Source of the DNA: Demequina sp. NBRC 110056 | GTDB taxonomy: Bacteria; Actinomycetota; Actinomycetes; Actinomycetales; Demequinaceae | Reading direction: 5' to 3' | DNA: 64,000 nucleotides | NCBI RefSeq assembly: GCF_002090155.1 | Contig: NZ_BBRM01000002.1 | Location: 372,001-436,000 of the forward strand | In this document: positions 8,633 through 16,571 of the stretch, piece after piece | Layout: each line of letters begins with the position of its first letter | Position numbering within the stretch: the stretch's first letter is position 1 | Notes under the pieces: generated by a model | Database searches by the model: none | What the model saw: only the letters and a program-made list of their open reading frames with translations | What the model was told of the DNA's origin: nothing | Translations under genes and position numbers: made by a program

Positions 8633-10300
8633 GTGAAGCAGCTGGGGTCGATCCTGCTGGACGATGGTGTGCTCTCGGAAGAGCAGCTCATGGAGGCCAT
8701 CGACGAGCAGACGGAGAGCGGGCAGTCCTTGGGACGCACGCTTGTCGAGCTCGGCATGATCAGCGAGGGCCAGCTCGTGCGGGCGCTCGCCTCGCAGGTC
8801 GGCATGGAGTTCGTCGAGCTCGCCGAGTACCCCGTGGACCGCTCCGCCGTGTCTCTCGTGCCCGGCGCCGTGTGCCGCCGCCACAACGCGCTGCCGATCG
8901 GCATCTCCGACGGCATCATCCGCGTCGCGATGTCGAACCCCGGCAACGTGGTCGCCGTCGACGACTTCCGCACCATCACCGGCCTCGAGGTCGTGCCGGT
9001 CGTCGCGACGCACGACGACGTCATCTCGGCCATCGACCGCTACTGCCGTTCCGACGCCGAGCTCGGCCACCTGCAGGAGGAGCTGTCCGAGACGGAGGTG
9101 TCGGTCGACGAGGACCCGCTGTCCGCCGGCGTGGGCGAGGACGACGCGCCCATCGTGCGCTTCGTGAACCTGCTCATCTCGCAGGCCGTCCAGGACCGCG
9201 CCTCGGACATCCACATCGAGCCCGGCGAGAAGGAGCTGCGCGTCCGGTACCGCATCGACGGCGTGCTCCACGAGATGCAGACCGCGCCCAAGTCGATCGC
9301 CAACGGCGTCACCAGCCGCCTGAAGATCATGGCCGACATCGACATCGCCGAGCGCCGCAAGCCGCAGGACGGTCGCCTGTCGGTCAACCACCAGGGCCGC
9401 AAGGTCGACCTGCGTGTCGCGACCCTTCCCACGGTGTGGGGCGAGAAGGTCGTCATGCGTATCCTCGACAACTCGACCGCGACGCTCGCGCTCGAGGACC
9501 TGGGCATCCGCGAGTCCAACTACACGGCCTATTCGCAGACGTTCACGAAGCCGTACGGCATGATCCTCGTCACCGGCCCCACGGGTTCGGGAAAGTCGAC
9601 GACGCTGTACGCGACGCTCAACCAGATCACCCGGCCGGAGATCAACGTCATCACCGTCGAGGACCCGGTCGAGTACCGCATCCCCGGCATCAACCAGGTG
9701 CAGGTCAACCCCAAGGCGGGCCTGACGTTCGCGTCGGCTCTGCGTTCGATCCTGCGTGCCGACCCCGACGTCGTGCTCCTCGGTGAGATCCGTGACCACG
9801 AGACCGCGCAGATCGCCATCGAGGCGGCGCTCACCGGTCACCTCGTGCTGTCCACGCTGCACACCAACGACGCGCCGTCCGCGCTGACGCGACTCATCGA
9901 GATGGACATCGAGCCGTTCCTCGTGGGATCCGCGATCGACTGCGTCGTGGCGCAGCGCCTCGCGCGCCGCCTGTGCAACCACTGCGCGGTCGAGTACCAG
10001 CTCGAGGCGGACGAGATCCCCGAGAGCATCGAGTGGGACTCGTCGCAAAAGCCGCCGGTGGTGTTCCGGCCCGAGGGCTGCCAGCGCTGCTCGAACACGG
10101 GCTATCGCGGCCGCGTTGCGCTGCACGAGGTCATGGTCGTGAACGAGGACCTCGAGCGGCTCGCCGTCGCCCGCGCCTCGTCGGCCGAGATCGCTCGCAC
10201 CGCGAAGGCCAACGGCATGGAGACGCTGCTCATGGATGGCTGGGCGAAGGTGCTCGAGGGCACCACGTCGGTGGAGGAGCTGTTCCGTGTGGCGAAGTGA
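8633..10300 (+). CDS. pilB: Type IV pilus assembly ATPase PilB (GspE/PilB family)
   Basis: 555 residues. It is the motor for pilus extension on the cytoplasmic face. The N-terminal MshEN-type region (about residues 1-150, starting LGSILLDDGVLSEEQL) is followed by the secretion ATPase core: Walker A GPTGSGKSTTL near residue 315, Asp box and Walker B DPDVVLLGEIRD, and His box TGHLVLSTLHTNDA. The zinc-binding tetracysteine (LCNHC, then GCQRCSNTGYRGR) is intact and typical of PilB. The GTG at 8633 is preferred because GGAGGGGG lies at ideal spacing. It is the first gene of the pilus locus. Confidence 0.94.
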   Translation: MKQLGSILLDDGVLSEEQLMEAIDEQTESGQSLGRTLVELGMISEGQLVRALASQVGMEFVELAEYPVDRSAVSLVPGAVCRRHNALPIGISDGIIRVAMSNPGNVVAVDDFRTITGLEVVPVVATHDDVISAIDRYCRSDAELGHLQEELSETEVSVDEDPLSAGVGEDDAPIVRFVNLLISQAVQDRASDIHIEPGEKELRVRYRIDGVLHEMQTAPKSIANGVTSRLKIMADIDIAERRKPQDGRLSVNHQGRKVDLRVATLPTVWGEKVVMRILDNSTATLALEDLGIRESNYTAYSQTFTKPYGMILVTGPTGSGKSTTLYATLNQITRPEINVITVEDPVEYRIPGINQVQVNPKAGLTFASALRSILRADPDVVLLGEIRDHETAQIAIEAALTGHLVLSTLHTNDAPSALTRLIEMDIEPFLVGSAIDCVVAQRLARRLCNHCAVEYQLEADEIPESIEWDSSQKPPVVFRPEGCQRCSNTGYRGRVALHEVMVVNEDLERLAVARASSAEIARTAKANGMETLLMDGWAKVLEGTTSVEELFRVAK

Positions 10301-10414
10301 TGACCGCGTGACGGTGCGTGAGGCGATGGTGCTTGAGTACCAGGGTCTTCGCGCCGATAGGGAGTGCAGCAACCAGCCGGCACGGGTGAGCGCCCGGGCC
10401 GCAGGGGAGGATTC

Positions 10415-11902
10415 ATGACCAGCTTCATGCCTGAGGGTCAGGCGGGAGGGCCCGGCGTTCCCGCCGCTCCGCAGCCGATGGCCTCGCAGCCTGGATTCTC
10501 GCCTCAGCCGCCGGCGGGGCAGCAGCCCGTGCCGCCGCAGGGCGCGCCGCAGCCTGGTGTTACGCAGCGTCAGCCCATGTCGGCGCCGCAGCCGACCTCT
10601 GGCCAGATCCCGCAGGGCCACTTCGCACCGGCTCAGCCCGCTCAGCCGCCGGCGCCGCAGCAGCCCGTCCGTCAGCCGATGTCTCAGGTGCCCGCCCAGG
10701 CGGCGTCGCCGGTGGCGTCGGCGACGCCCGCTCAGACCGCATCGGCCGCTGGTGCCGCGGGTGCAGGTGCGGCGGCCCCCGCCGCCCACAAGCGCATCGG
10801 CATGAGCCAGGACGCCCACGAGGGCGATCTCGACATCTCGATGGCGCTGCGCGCGATGCTTCAGGCGAAGGCCTCGGACCTCCACGTCACCACGGGCGCG
10901 CCGCCCATGGTGCGCGTCGACGGCGGCCTGCGTCCCATCGAGGGCTTCCCGCGGCTGGAGAAGGAGGGCCTCCAGCGGGCGCTCTACCAGATCCTGACGC
11001 AGGCGCAGCGAGAGAAGTTCGAGGAGGAGCTCGAGCTCGACTTCTCCTACGCGCTGGTGGGCGAGGCTCGCTTCCGCGTCAACATGTACAAGCAGCGCGA
11101 GTCGGTCGGTGCGGCCTTCCGTCTGATCCCGTACGAGATCAAGCCGCTCGAGGCGCTCGGCGTCCCTGAGGTGGTGGCGAACTTCGCCTCGCTGCCGCGT
11201 GGTCTGGTCCTCGTGACGGGCCCCACGGGTTCGGGCAAGTCGACGACGCTCGCGTCGCTCGTGGACCTGGCGAACCGCGCGCGCCGCGCGCACATCATGA
11301 CGGTCGAGGATCCCATCGAGTTCCTCCACCGTCACAAGCGCTCGCTGGTGAACCAGCGCGAGGTGGGTGCGGACACCAAGTCCTTCCAGCGGGCGCTCAA
11401 GCACGTGCTGCGCCAGGACCCGGACATCATCCTCATCGGCGAGATGCGTGACCTCGAGACCATCTCGGTCGCGCTCACCGCGGCCGAGACCGGTCACCTC
11501 GTCTTCGCGACGCTGCACACGCAGGACGCGGCGCAGACCATCGACCGTGTGATCGACGTGTTCCCGGCGGAGCAGCAGGGCCAGGTGCGCGTGCAGCTCG
11601 CGACCGCGATCCAGGGTGTCGTCTGCCAGACGCTGCTGCCGCGCTCGGACACGAGCGGCCGTGCGGTCGCCGTCGAGGTCATGGTCGCGACGCCGGCCAT
11701 CCGCAACCTCATCCGCGAAGGCAAGACGCACCAGATCTACACCGCGCTTCAGGCCGGCGCCGCGCTCGGTATGCAGTCCATGGACCAGCACCTCGCGGAC
11801 CTCGTGAAGTCGTCGGTGGTCGCCTACGACGATGCACTCGAGATGTGCCAGTCCTACGAGGAGTTCAACAGGCTCTGTGGCCGGCACGGGAGGGTGGAGT
11901 AG
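10415..11902 (+). CDS. pilT: Type IV pilus retraction ATPase PilT with a Pro/Gln-rich N-terminal extension
   Basis: 495 residues against about 350 for typical PilT. The first 125 or so residues are a low-complexity Pro/Gln/Ala tail (repeats like APQP, PAQP, QPVRQP). The PilT domain begins near LDISMALRAMLQAKASDLHVT and has Walker A GPTGSGKSTTL (about residue 269), DPDIILIGEMRD (Walker B) and TGHLVFATLHTQDA (His box), with the PilT-type C-terminal LIREGKTHQIYTAL. It powers retraction, so twitching or DNA/surface pulling is plausible. The ATG at 10415 follows GGGGAGG. The tail could be a flexible tether; its function is unknown. Confidence 0.92.
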   Translation: MTSFMPEGQAGGPGVPAAPQPMASQPGFSPQPPAGQQPVPPQGAPQPGVTQRQPMSAPQPTSGQIPQGHFAPAQPAQPPAPQQPVRQPMSQVPAQAASPVASATPAQTASAAGAAGAGAAAPAAHKRIGMSQDAHEGDLDISMALRAMLQAKASDLHVTTGAPPMVRVDGGLRPIEGFPRLEKEGLQRALYQILTQAQREKFEEELELDFSYALVGEARFRVNMYKQRESVGAAFRLIPYEIKPLEALGVPEVVANFASLPRGLVLVTGPTGSGKSTTLASLVDLANRARRAHIMTVEDPIEFLHRHKRSLVNQREVGADTKSFQRALKHVLRQDPDIILIGEMRDLETISVALTAAETGHLVFATLHTQDAAQTIDRVIDVFPAEQQGQVRVQLATAIQGVVCQTLLPRSDTSGRAVAVEVMVATPAIRNLIREGKTHQIYTALQAGAALGMQSMDQHLADLVKSSVVAYDDALEMCQSYEEFNRLCGRHGRVE

Positions 11903-11905
11903 GTC

Positions 11906-13126
11906 ATGGCGAATACGTTCAGCTACGTCGCTGTCGACGCGTCGGGCAAGAAGGTCAAGGACACGGTCGAGGGGACGTCGTCGCAGGCCGTCGCCGCGCA
12001 ACTTCGCGCCAAGGGCCTGACGCCGCTGTCGGTCGAAGACGGCATGGCGACTGGCCTCAACCGCGACATCAAGATCCCGGGCTTGAGCGACAAGATCGGG
12101 CTCAAGGACATCGCCGTGATGTCCCGCCAGCTCGCGACGATGATCGACTCAGGGCTGTCGCTACTCCGCGCCCTCATCATCCTCGTCGAGCAGACCGAGA
12201 ACAAAGCGCTGGCCAACGTGCTCAGCGACGTCCGCAACGACGTCGAGGTTGGTCGGTCGTTGTCGGCGGCACTTGCCAAGCACCCGCAGGTGTTCCCGCC
12301 GCTCATGGTCAACATGGTCAAGGCCGGCGAGGTTGGCGGTTTCCTCGACGAGACCCTGGTGGCTCTCGCCGAGAACTTCGAAGACGAGGTCAAGCTTCGC
12401 TCCAAGGTGAAGTCGGCGATGACGTACCCCGTCGTCGTGCTGTGCATCGCCATCATCGCAGCTACGGCAATGCTCCTGTTCATCATCCCAGTCTTCGCCG
12501 ACATGTTCTCTGGTCTTGGCGCAGAGTTGCCCCTGCCGACGCAGATCATGATCACGCTGTCGGACTGGCTCAAGGTCGCGATCATTCCGATCATCGTCCT
12601 TGTGTTCGTGTTCTTGTGGTGGTGGGGCCGTCACAAGAACGACCGCTGGCTGCGGGAGAAGCTCGACCCGCTCAAGCTCAAGGCGCCGGTCTTCGGTGCG
12701 CTCGTCAAGAAGATCGCGCTTGCGCGCTTCTCAAGGAATCTCTCAGCCATGCTCAAGGCCGGCGTGCCTATCCTCCAGGCGCTGAGCATCGTCGGAGAGG
12801 CGAGCGGCAACACCGTGGTCGAGAAGGCCACCCTCGATCTTCAGGATGCTGTGCGGAAGGGTCAGTCCATCACATCCAACATGGCGGGCAGCGCGGTCTT
12901 CCCGCCCATGGTTGCCCAGATGATGGCGGTCGGAGAGGATACGGGCGCGCTCGACACCATGCTGACCAAGGTCGCGGATTTCTACGACCAGGAGGTCGAG
13001 TCCACGACCGAACAACTGACGAGCCTTATCGAGCCGCTTTTGATCATGTTCGTCGGCATCATCGTCGGTGGAATGGTCATCACGATGTATCTGCCCATGT
13101 TCTCGATCTACGATCAGATCCAGTAG
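11906..13126 (+). CDS. pilC: Type IV pilus inner-membrane platform protein PilC (GspF family)
   Basis: 406 residues. Two T2SSF repeats (about residues 70-190 and 270-395) each begin with a conserved helix such as DIAVMSRQLATMIDSGLSLL and ARFSRNLSAMLKAGVPIL. Three strong membrane segments are near 175-195, 215-240 and at the C-terminus. It forms the membrane platform on which PilB and PilT act. It starts 3 bp after the pilT stop and opens with the typical MANTFSYVAVDASGKKV. Its codon use is a little less GC-extreme than the flanking core genes. Confidence 0.94.
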   Translation: MANTFSYVAVDASGKKVKDTVEGTSSQAVAAQLRAKGLTPLSVEDGMATGLNRDIKIPGLSDKIGLKDIAVMSRQLATMIDSGLSLLRALIILVEQTENKALANVLSDVRNDVEVGRSLSAALAKHPQVFPPLMVNMVKAGEVGGFLDETLVALAENFEDEVKLRSKVKSAMTYPVVVLCIAIIAATAMLLFIIPVFADMFSGLGAELPLPTQIMITLSDWLKVAIIPIIVLVFVFLWWWGRHKNDRWLREKLDPLKLKAPVFGALVKKIALARFSRNLSAMLKAGVPILQALSIVGEASGNTVVEKATLDLQDAVRKGQSITSNMAGSAVFPPMVAQMMAVGEDTGALDTMLTKVADFYDQEVESTTEQLTSLIEPLLIMFVGIIVGGMVITMYLPMFSIYDQIQ

Positions 13127-13329
13127 ACATGCCAAGTGGAATGTGTCACAGAGTACTAGGTGACCCCAGGCAGATCCGGTAGAAAAGTGTCATCGAGGGA
13201 AACGGAAATCTCTCGACAAACCGTGCCAGAAGGGCAGTAGTCCTGGCTAGTTGAGGGTAATCACTGGTCGGCACCTGAATGCCACGCCGTGGTATTTGAA
13301 ATCGAAGAAGAAAACTGGAGGGGACGAGC
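13127..13329 (+). promoter_or_regulatory. 203-bp leader region of the major pilin gene
   Basis: This stretch is distinctly more A-rich than its neighbours, ending in AAATCGAAGAAGAAAACTGG and a strong GGAGGGG ribosome binding site. The length and composition suggest a dedicated pilin promoter and 5' UTR. I could not place confident -35/-10 boxes; TCGACA at 13213 with TAGTCC at 13238 is one weak pair. No known riboswitch motif was recognised. Confidence 0.4.
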
Positions 13330-13770
13330 ATGATCGCTCGCATTCAGCAGTCCATGAAGGAGAAGGACCAGGGCTTCACCCTGATCGAGCTCCTCGTCGT
13401 CATCATCATCATCGGCATCCTCGCGGCCATCGCGATCCCGGTGTTCCTTAACCAGCGCGAGCGCGCGGTCGACTCGGGTGTCGAGTCCGACCTGCGAAAC
13501 ATCGCCACCAACGTGGAGACGTTCTTCGTCGACAACCAGCGCTACCCCACTACGGCCGAGGTTCCGGAGGGTACGGGTTCGATCACGATCGCCGCGACGG
13601 ATGACTCCGAGGCCAACACGATTCAGTTCTCGGCCAACGAGACGACGGTTACCTACACGGCGATCGACGGAGGCTTCCAGCTCCTCGGCACCAACGCCAA
13701 TGGTGACGATGCTGACCCGGCCGACGACGGCGGAATCAGCTACGACAGCACCACGGGCGGTCTGGGCTAA
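13330..13770 (+). CDS. pilA: Major type IV pilin
   Basis: 146 residues. It has a short basic leader, the class III cleavage site KDQG|FTLIELLV after Gly15, Glu at mature position 5, and one long hydrophobic N-terminal helix (LLVVIIIIGILAAIAIPVF). A small acidic head of about 100 residues follows and is Thr/Asp/Gly-rich at its end (NGDDADPADDGG). The mature form is about 131 residues. It is the only short pilin with the canonical sequence here, has its own leader region and is followed by a strong hairpin, so it is probably the abundant subunit. PilD at 18113 would process it. Confidence 0.93.
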   Translation: MIARIQQSMKEKDQGFTLIELLVVIIIIGILAAIAIPVFLNQRERAVDSGVESDLRNIATNVETFFVDNQRYPTTAEVPEGTGSITIAATDDSEANTIQFSANETTVTYTAIDGGFQLLGTNANGDDADPADDGGISYDSTTGGLG

Positions 13771-13827
13771 TTCAGGCGGCTCAGATCTGGTGAGCGCCTA
13801 GATTCAGCGCGGCACCGGTCAGCCAAC

Positions 13828-13865
13828 GGTCGGTGGGAGAGGATGCGAGTCCTCTCCCACCGACC
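13828..13865 (+). terminator. Very stable hairpin downstream of the pilin gene
   Basis: A perfect 16-bp stem (13828-13843 pairing with 13850-13865) with a 6-nt loop, starting 57 nt after the pilin stop. CGCAGCAGTTTT follows, so the classic U-tract is weak. It could be a partial terminator or an mRNA-stabilising 3' end, giving excess pilin over the minor pilins transcribed beyond it. Confidence 0.75.
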
Positions 13866-13956
13866 CGCAGCAGTTTTCACCCACGGCGCGACGATCGTCG
13901 TCAGCAATCCGCACATCGTCAACGAGGTCGAGAATCAGCTGAGGGGAGCGCGGAAC

Positions 13957-15876
13957 GTGGCTAAGCCAAACGCAGAGCGACAGCGCGACTTCGACGCGCC
14001 CGAACACGACGCAGGCTTCACCCTCGTCGAGGTGATGGCGGCTCTCTTCATTCTGAGCCTGGTCTCCCTCGCCTTCCTTGCCCTGTTCCTCAGCGGCGTC
14101 AGCAAGACTTCCGACCTCCAGCGCCAGCAGGCTGCGGTGGGCATCGCCAACTCGGCCATGGACTCAGTCCGCTCCGTTGCTGGCGGGGCCGTAAATGCCA
14201 CCGGGACCGCCGGCATCGTGAAGGGCCGTTCGTACTCCGCGGTCCAGACGGTGTGGGACGCGGCCGACCCGGCCGACACCGTCGACATGAACCCTGTGTC
14301 CGACCCTGATCCTGGCCTTGAGCAGTGGGTTCCGGTGCGCGACACCGCTTTCGTCGACGGTCAGGAGTACACCATCGACACGCTGATCGGCTCGTGCTAC
14401 CGCCTGCGCGCCGCTTCGACGATCTCCCAGGACTGTGTCAAGGCAAACCCCGGCGGCACCAACTACATCCAGATGTACCGTGTGCGCGTCGTCGTCAGCT
14501 GGGACACGGGGAGCGGAGAGCAGTCGTACCGGCTCACCTCGCTGGTCGACCCGAGCGGCGATCCGACATGGAACACCGTTGTGGGTCCCTTCGCCTACGA
14601 CGATGAGTTCAGCGTCGACGCGAACGCCACTCCTTCGTTCCATGCGATCGTCTCGAACGACACGGTCGAGTACGACGAGACCGGTTCCAGCAGCCCGATT
14701 CGGGGACTCTCGTCGGTGTCACCCGGTGGCTTCGGCGCCTCGGTGGGGGTGCAGACTGCGCGCGGCATCGACGGCGTCGTCTTCGACCCGCCGAACGACC
14801 ACTCGGGAACGATGACCTTCACCTACGGCGTGCGGAGTTCGGCGGGAGAGGAGTCGGCCGTGCCGGCGACCGTCACCGTCCGCGTCCTGCCGAACCCTGA
14901 TGCGGATGCGCTCTTCGTCGAGCCCAGCACCACCACCGTCATCAACGACGAACTTCTCGACGGTGACCGCGGCGTCAACACGATGAGCGCGGGCGAGTCG
15001 ATCCGCATCGTGCCAGTACTCGATACCAGCGTAGACATGTTCGGGCTCGAGCCCGAACCTGAGACTGTCGCTGCGCGCGAGCAGGATGCTCAGGATCTCC
15101 GCGACATCGGCGTCAGCGTCGATGGGGCCGGCAACGTGTCCTTCGCGGCTCCCGACACCGAGAATGTCACAACCCGCTTCTACTACTACTTGGTCAACGA
15201 GTCTGCGGACAACGTGCTCCCCAGCCGTACTCCGGTCGAGGTGACGCTCACCACGCAGGTTCGTCCTTTGGAAGTCAACGACTTCGAGCTTGAGTTCGAC
15301 GCCGCCACCGGCGATGTCTGGCATCCCATCGACTGGCGGGACGAGACCGGCAACGAAGATGACATCCGCATTCGCATCCTGAACGCGGATGACGCTGACC
15401 TCGCAGGACTGCTCGACCTCGATGGATCCGCACCCGGGACGGGGTCGGACCCTGCGCCTGGCGAGGAACTTGAGTTCCTGGCGGCGGCCTCGACGATCGG
15501 TACCTACGAGATCGAGTACGAGGTGGTGTCGCCGGGCGACCGCGCGAGCGACGACACCGCGACGATCACGATCCGTGTCGTGCCCACGGCATCCAACGTC
15601 ACTCATCCGGAGGTCCGCAGGTCGACCACGACCGATATGCGGCTCTCCAACGTGGGGGTGCCCGCGAGCGGCATGCGCGTGGTGGTCGCGGGCCAGCCGA
15701 CATCACAGTGCGGGTCGGCAACTGCGGTGTCCAATGACTTCGTCCGGTACCAGGCACCGTATTGGAATGGCGGCTCGCAGACGCGCAACTGCAGCTTCAC
15801 GTATCGATTGGTGTCGTTGACGGACCCCACCCTCGTCTCAGATGAAGCAACGGTGAGCGTGAGGGTTCGCAGGTGA
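13957..15876 (+). CDS. Large minor pilin/adhesin: prepilin leader plus tandem Ig/cadherin-like domains
   Basis: 639 residues from the GTG at 13957, which has GAGGGGAG upstream. The N-terminus is a classic prepilin signal, HDAG|FTLVEVMAALF, with Glu at mature +5, resembling PilV/GspI. The rest is far longer than a minor pilin. It holds repeating beta-rich units of Ig/cadherin-like (tandem-95/VCBS-like) type, with recurring features such as DHSGTMTFTYGVRS, ATVTVRVLPNPDAD, and later TIGTYEIEYEV then TATITIRVVP. A fold-stabilising Cys pair is likely near the C-terminus. The domain assignment is by pattern only. It probably sits at the pilus tip and contacts a surface or partner. It is coupled to the next gene (TGATG overlap). 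Confidence 0.8.
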   Translation: MAKPNAERQRDFDAPEHDAGFTLVEVMAALFILSLVSLAFLALFLSGVSKTSDLQRQQAAVGIANSAMDSVRSVAGGAVNATGTAGIVKGRSYSAVQTVWDAADPADTVDMNPVSDPDPGLEQWVPVRDTAFVDGQEYTIDTLIGSCYRLRAASTISQDCVKANPGGTNYIQMYRVRVVVSWDTGSGEQSYRLTSLVDPSGDPTWNTVVGPFAYDDEFSVDANATPSFHAIVSNDTVEYDETGSSSPIRGLSSVSPGGFGASVGVQTARGIDGVVFDPPNDHSGTMTFTYGVRSSAGEESAVPATVTVRVLPNPDADALFVEPSTTTVINDELLDGDRGVNTMSAGESIRIVPVLDTSVDMFGLEPEPETVAAREQDAQDLRDIGVSVDGAGNVSFAAPDTENVTTRFYYYLVNESADNVLPSRTPVEVTLTTQVRPLEVNDFELEFDAATGDVWHPIDWRDETGNEDDIRIRILNADDADLAGLLDLDGSAPGTGSDPAPGEELEFLAAASTIGTYEIEYEVVSPGDRASDDTATITIRVVPTASNVTHPEVRRSTTTDMRLSNVGVPASGMRVVVAGQPTSQCGSATAVSNDFVRYQAPYWNGGSQTRNCSFTYRLVSLTDPTLVSDEATVSVRVRR

Positions 15877-16571
15877 TGACGGCCGCGCTGAACAGGGGCG
15901 TGGCGCTTCGCCGCCGGGTTCGCGCTGCGCGTGAGGGCGCGGATGACGGGTTCACAGTCATCGAGCTCATGGTGTCGATGATCATCTTCACCATCGTGAT
16001 GATCGTGATCATGGCTGCGGTGTCCAGCATGACGGCGACCGCGGTGCGCACTCAGGCCGTCTCTGACAACACCACGCAGTTCCGCACGGTCTTCCAGCGC
16101 CTGGACAAGGAAGTGCGCTACGCGAGCGACATCAACGTGCCGGCGCGCGTGAACGGCAACTGGTACGTGGAGTACCTCATCCCTGCCAACACGGCGTCCG
16201 GAGACGCTGAGTGCGTCCAATGGAGGGTTCGGGGCACCACGGCCGAACTGCAGCGGCGTTCATGGGATCCCGAGGCTCCGAGTTCCGTGTCGGGATGGAT
16301 CACTGTGGCGACTCAGCTCCGCAATGACCTCACGGACTCTTCCGACCAGCCCTTCACGATGCTGCGGGCTGGCCAAGCACGCGCAGACGCTCCCAATTAC
16401 GTGAACCAGCGGCTTGCTGTGTATCTCGACGCCGGCATCGGCGAGTCACGCGACGCGTCAGGCGGGCAGCTGGACGTGACACTGGTGGCGCGCAACTCGT
16501 CAACAAGTTCGGTCACGAACGGCACGCCAGCTGAGACTGTGTGCCTCGGAGGGGGAGTCGACCGGCCATGA
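15876..16571 (+). CDS. Minor pilin, PilW/GspJ-like
   Basis: 231 residues. The leader ends in DDG|FTVIELMVSMIIFTIV with Glu at mature position 5 and a strong hydrophobic helix. The head domain, with FRTVFQRLDKEVRYASDIN, is typical of the J/PilW class, where this segment follows the helix and caps the pseudopilus. Together with the flanking V- and X-like genes it would form the tip complex that primes pilus assembly. The ATG at 15876 overlaps the upstream stop; a GTG three bases earlier is an alternative. Confidence 0.82.
   Translation: MTAALNRGVALRRRVRAAREGADDGFTVIELMVSMIIFTIVMIVIMAAVSSMTATAVRTQAVSDNTTQFRTVFQRLDKEVRYASDINVPARVNGNWYVEYLIPANTASGDAECVQWRVRGTTAELQRRSWDPEAPSSVSGWITVATQLRNDLTDSSDQPFTMLRAGQARADAPNYVNQRLAVYLDAGIGESRDASGGQLDVTLVARNSSTSSVTNGTPAETVCLGGGVDRP

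Noticed and set aside
13127-13329. c-di-GMP (GEMM) riboswitch before the pilin gene
   Set aside because: A GACAAACC stretch is suggestive, but the GGGACGCAAAGCC core and the tetraloop receptor layout are absent.
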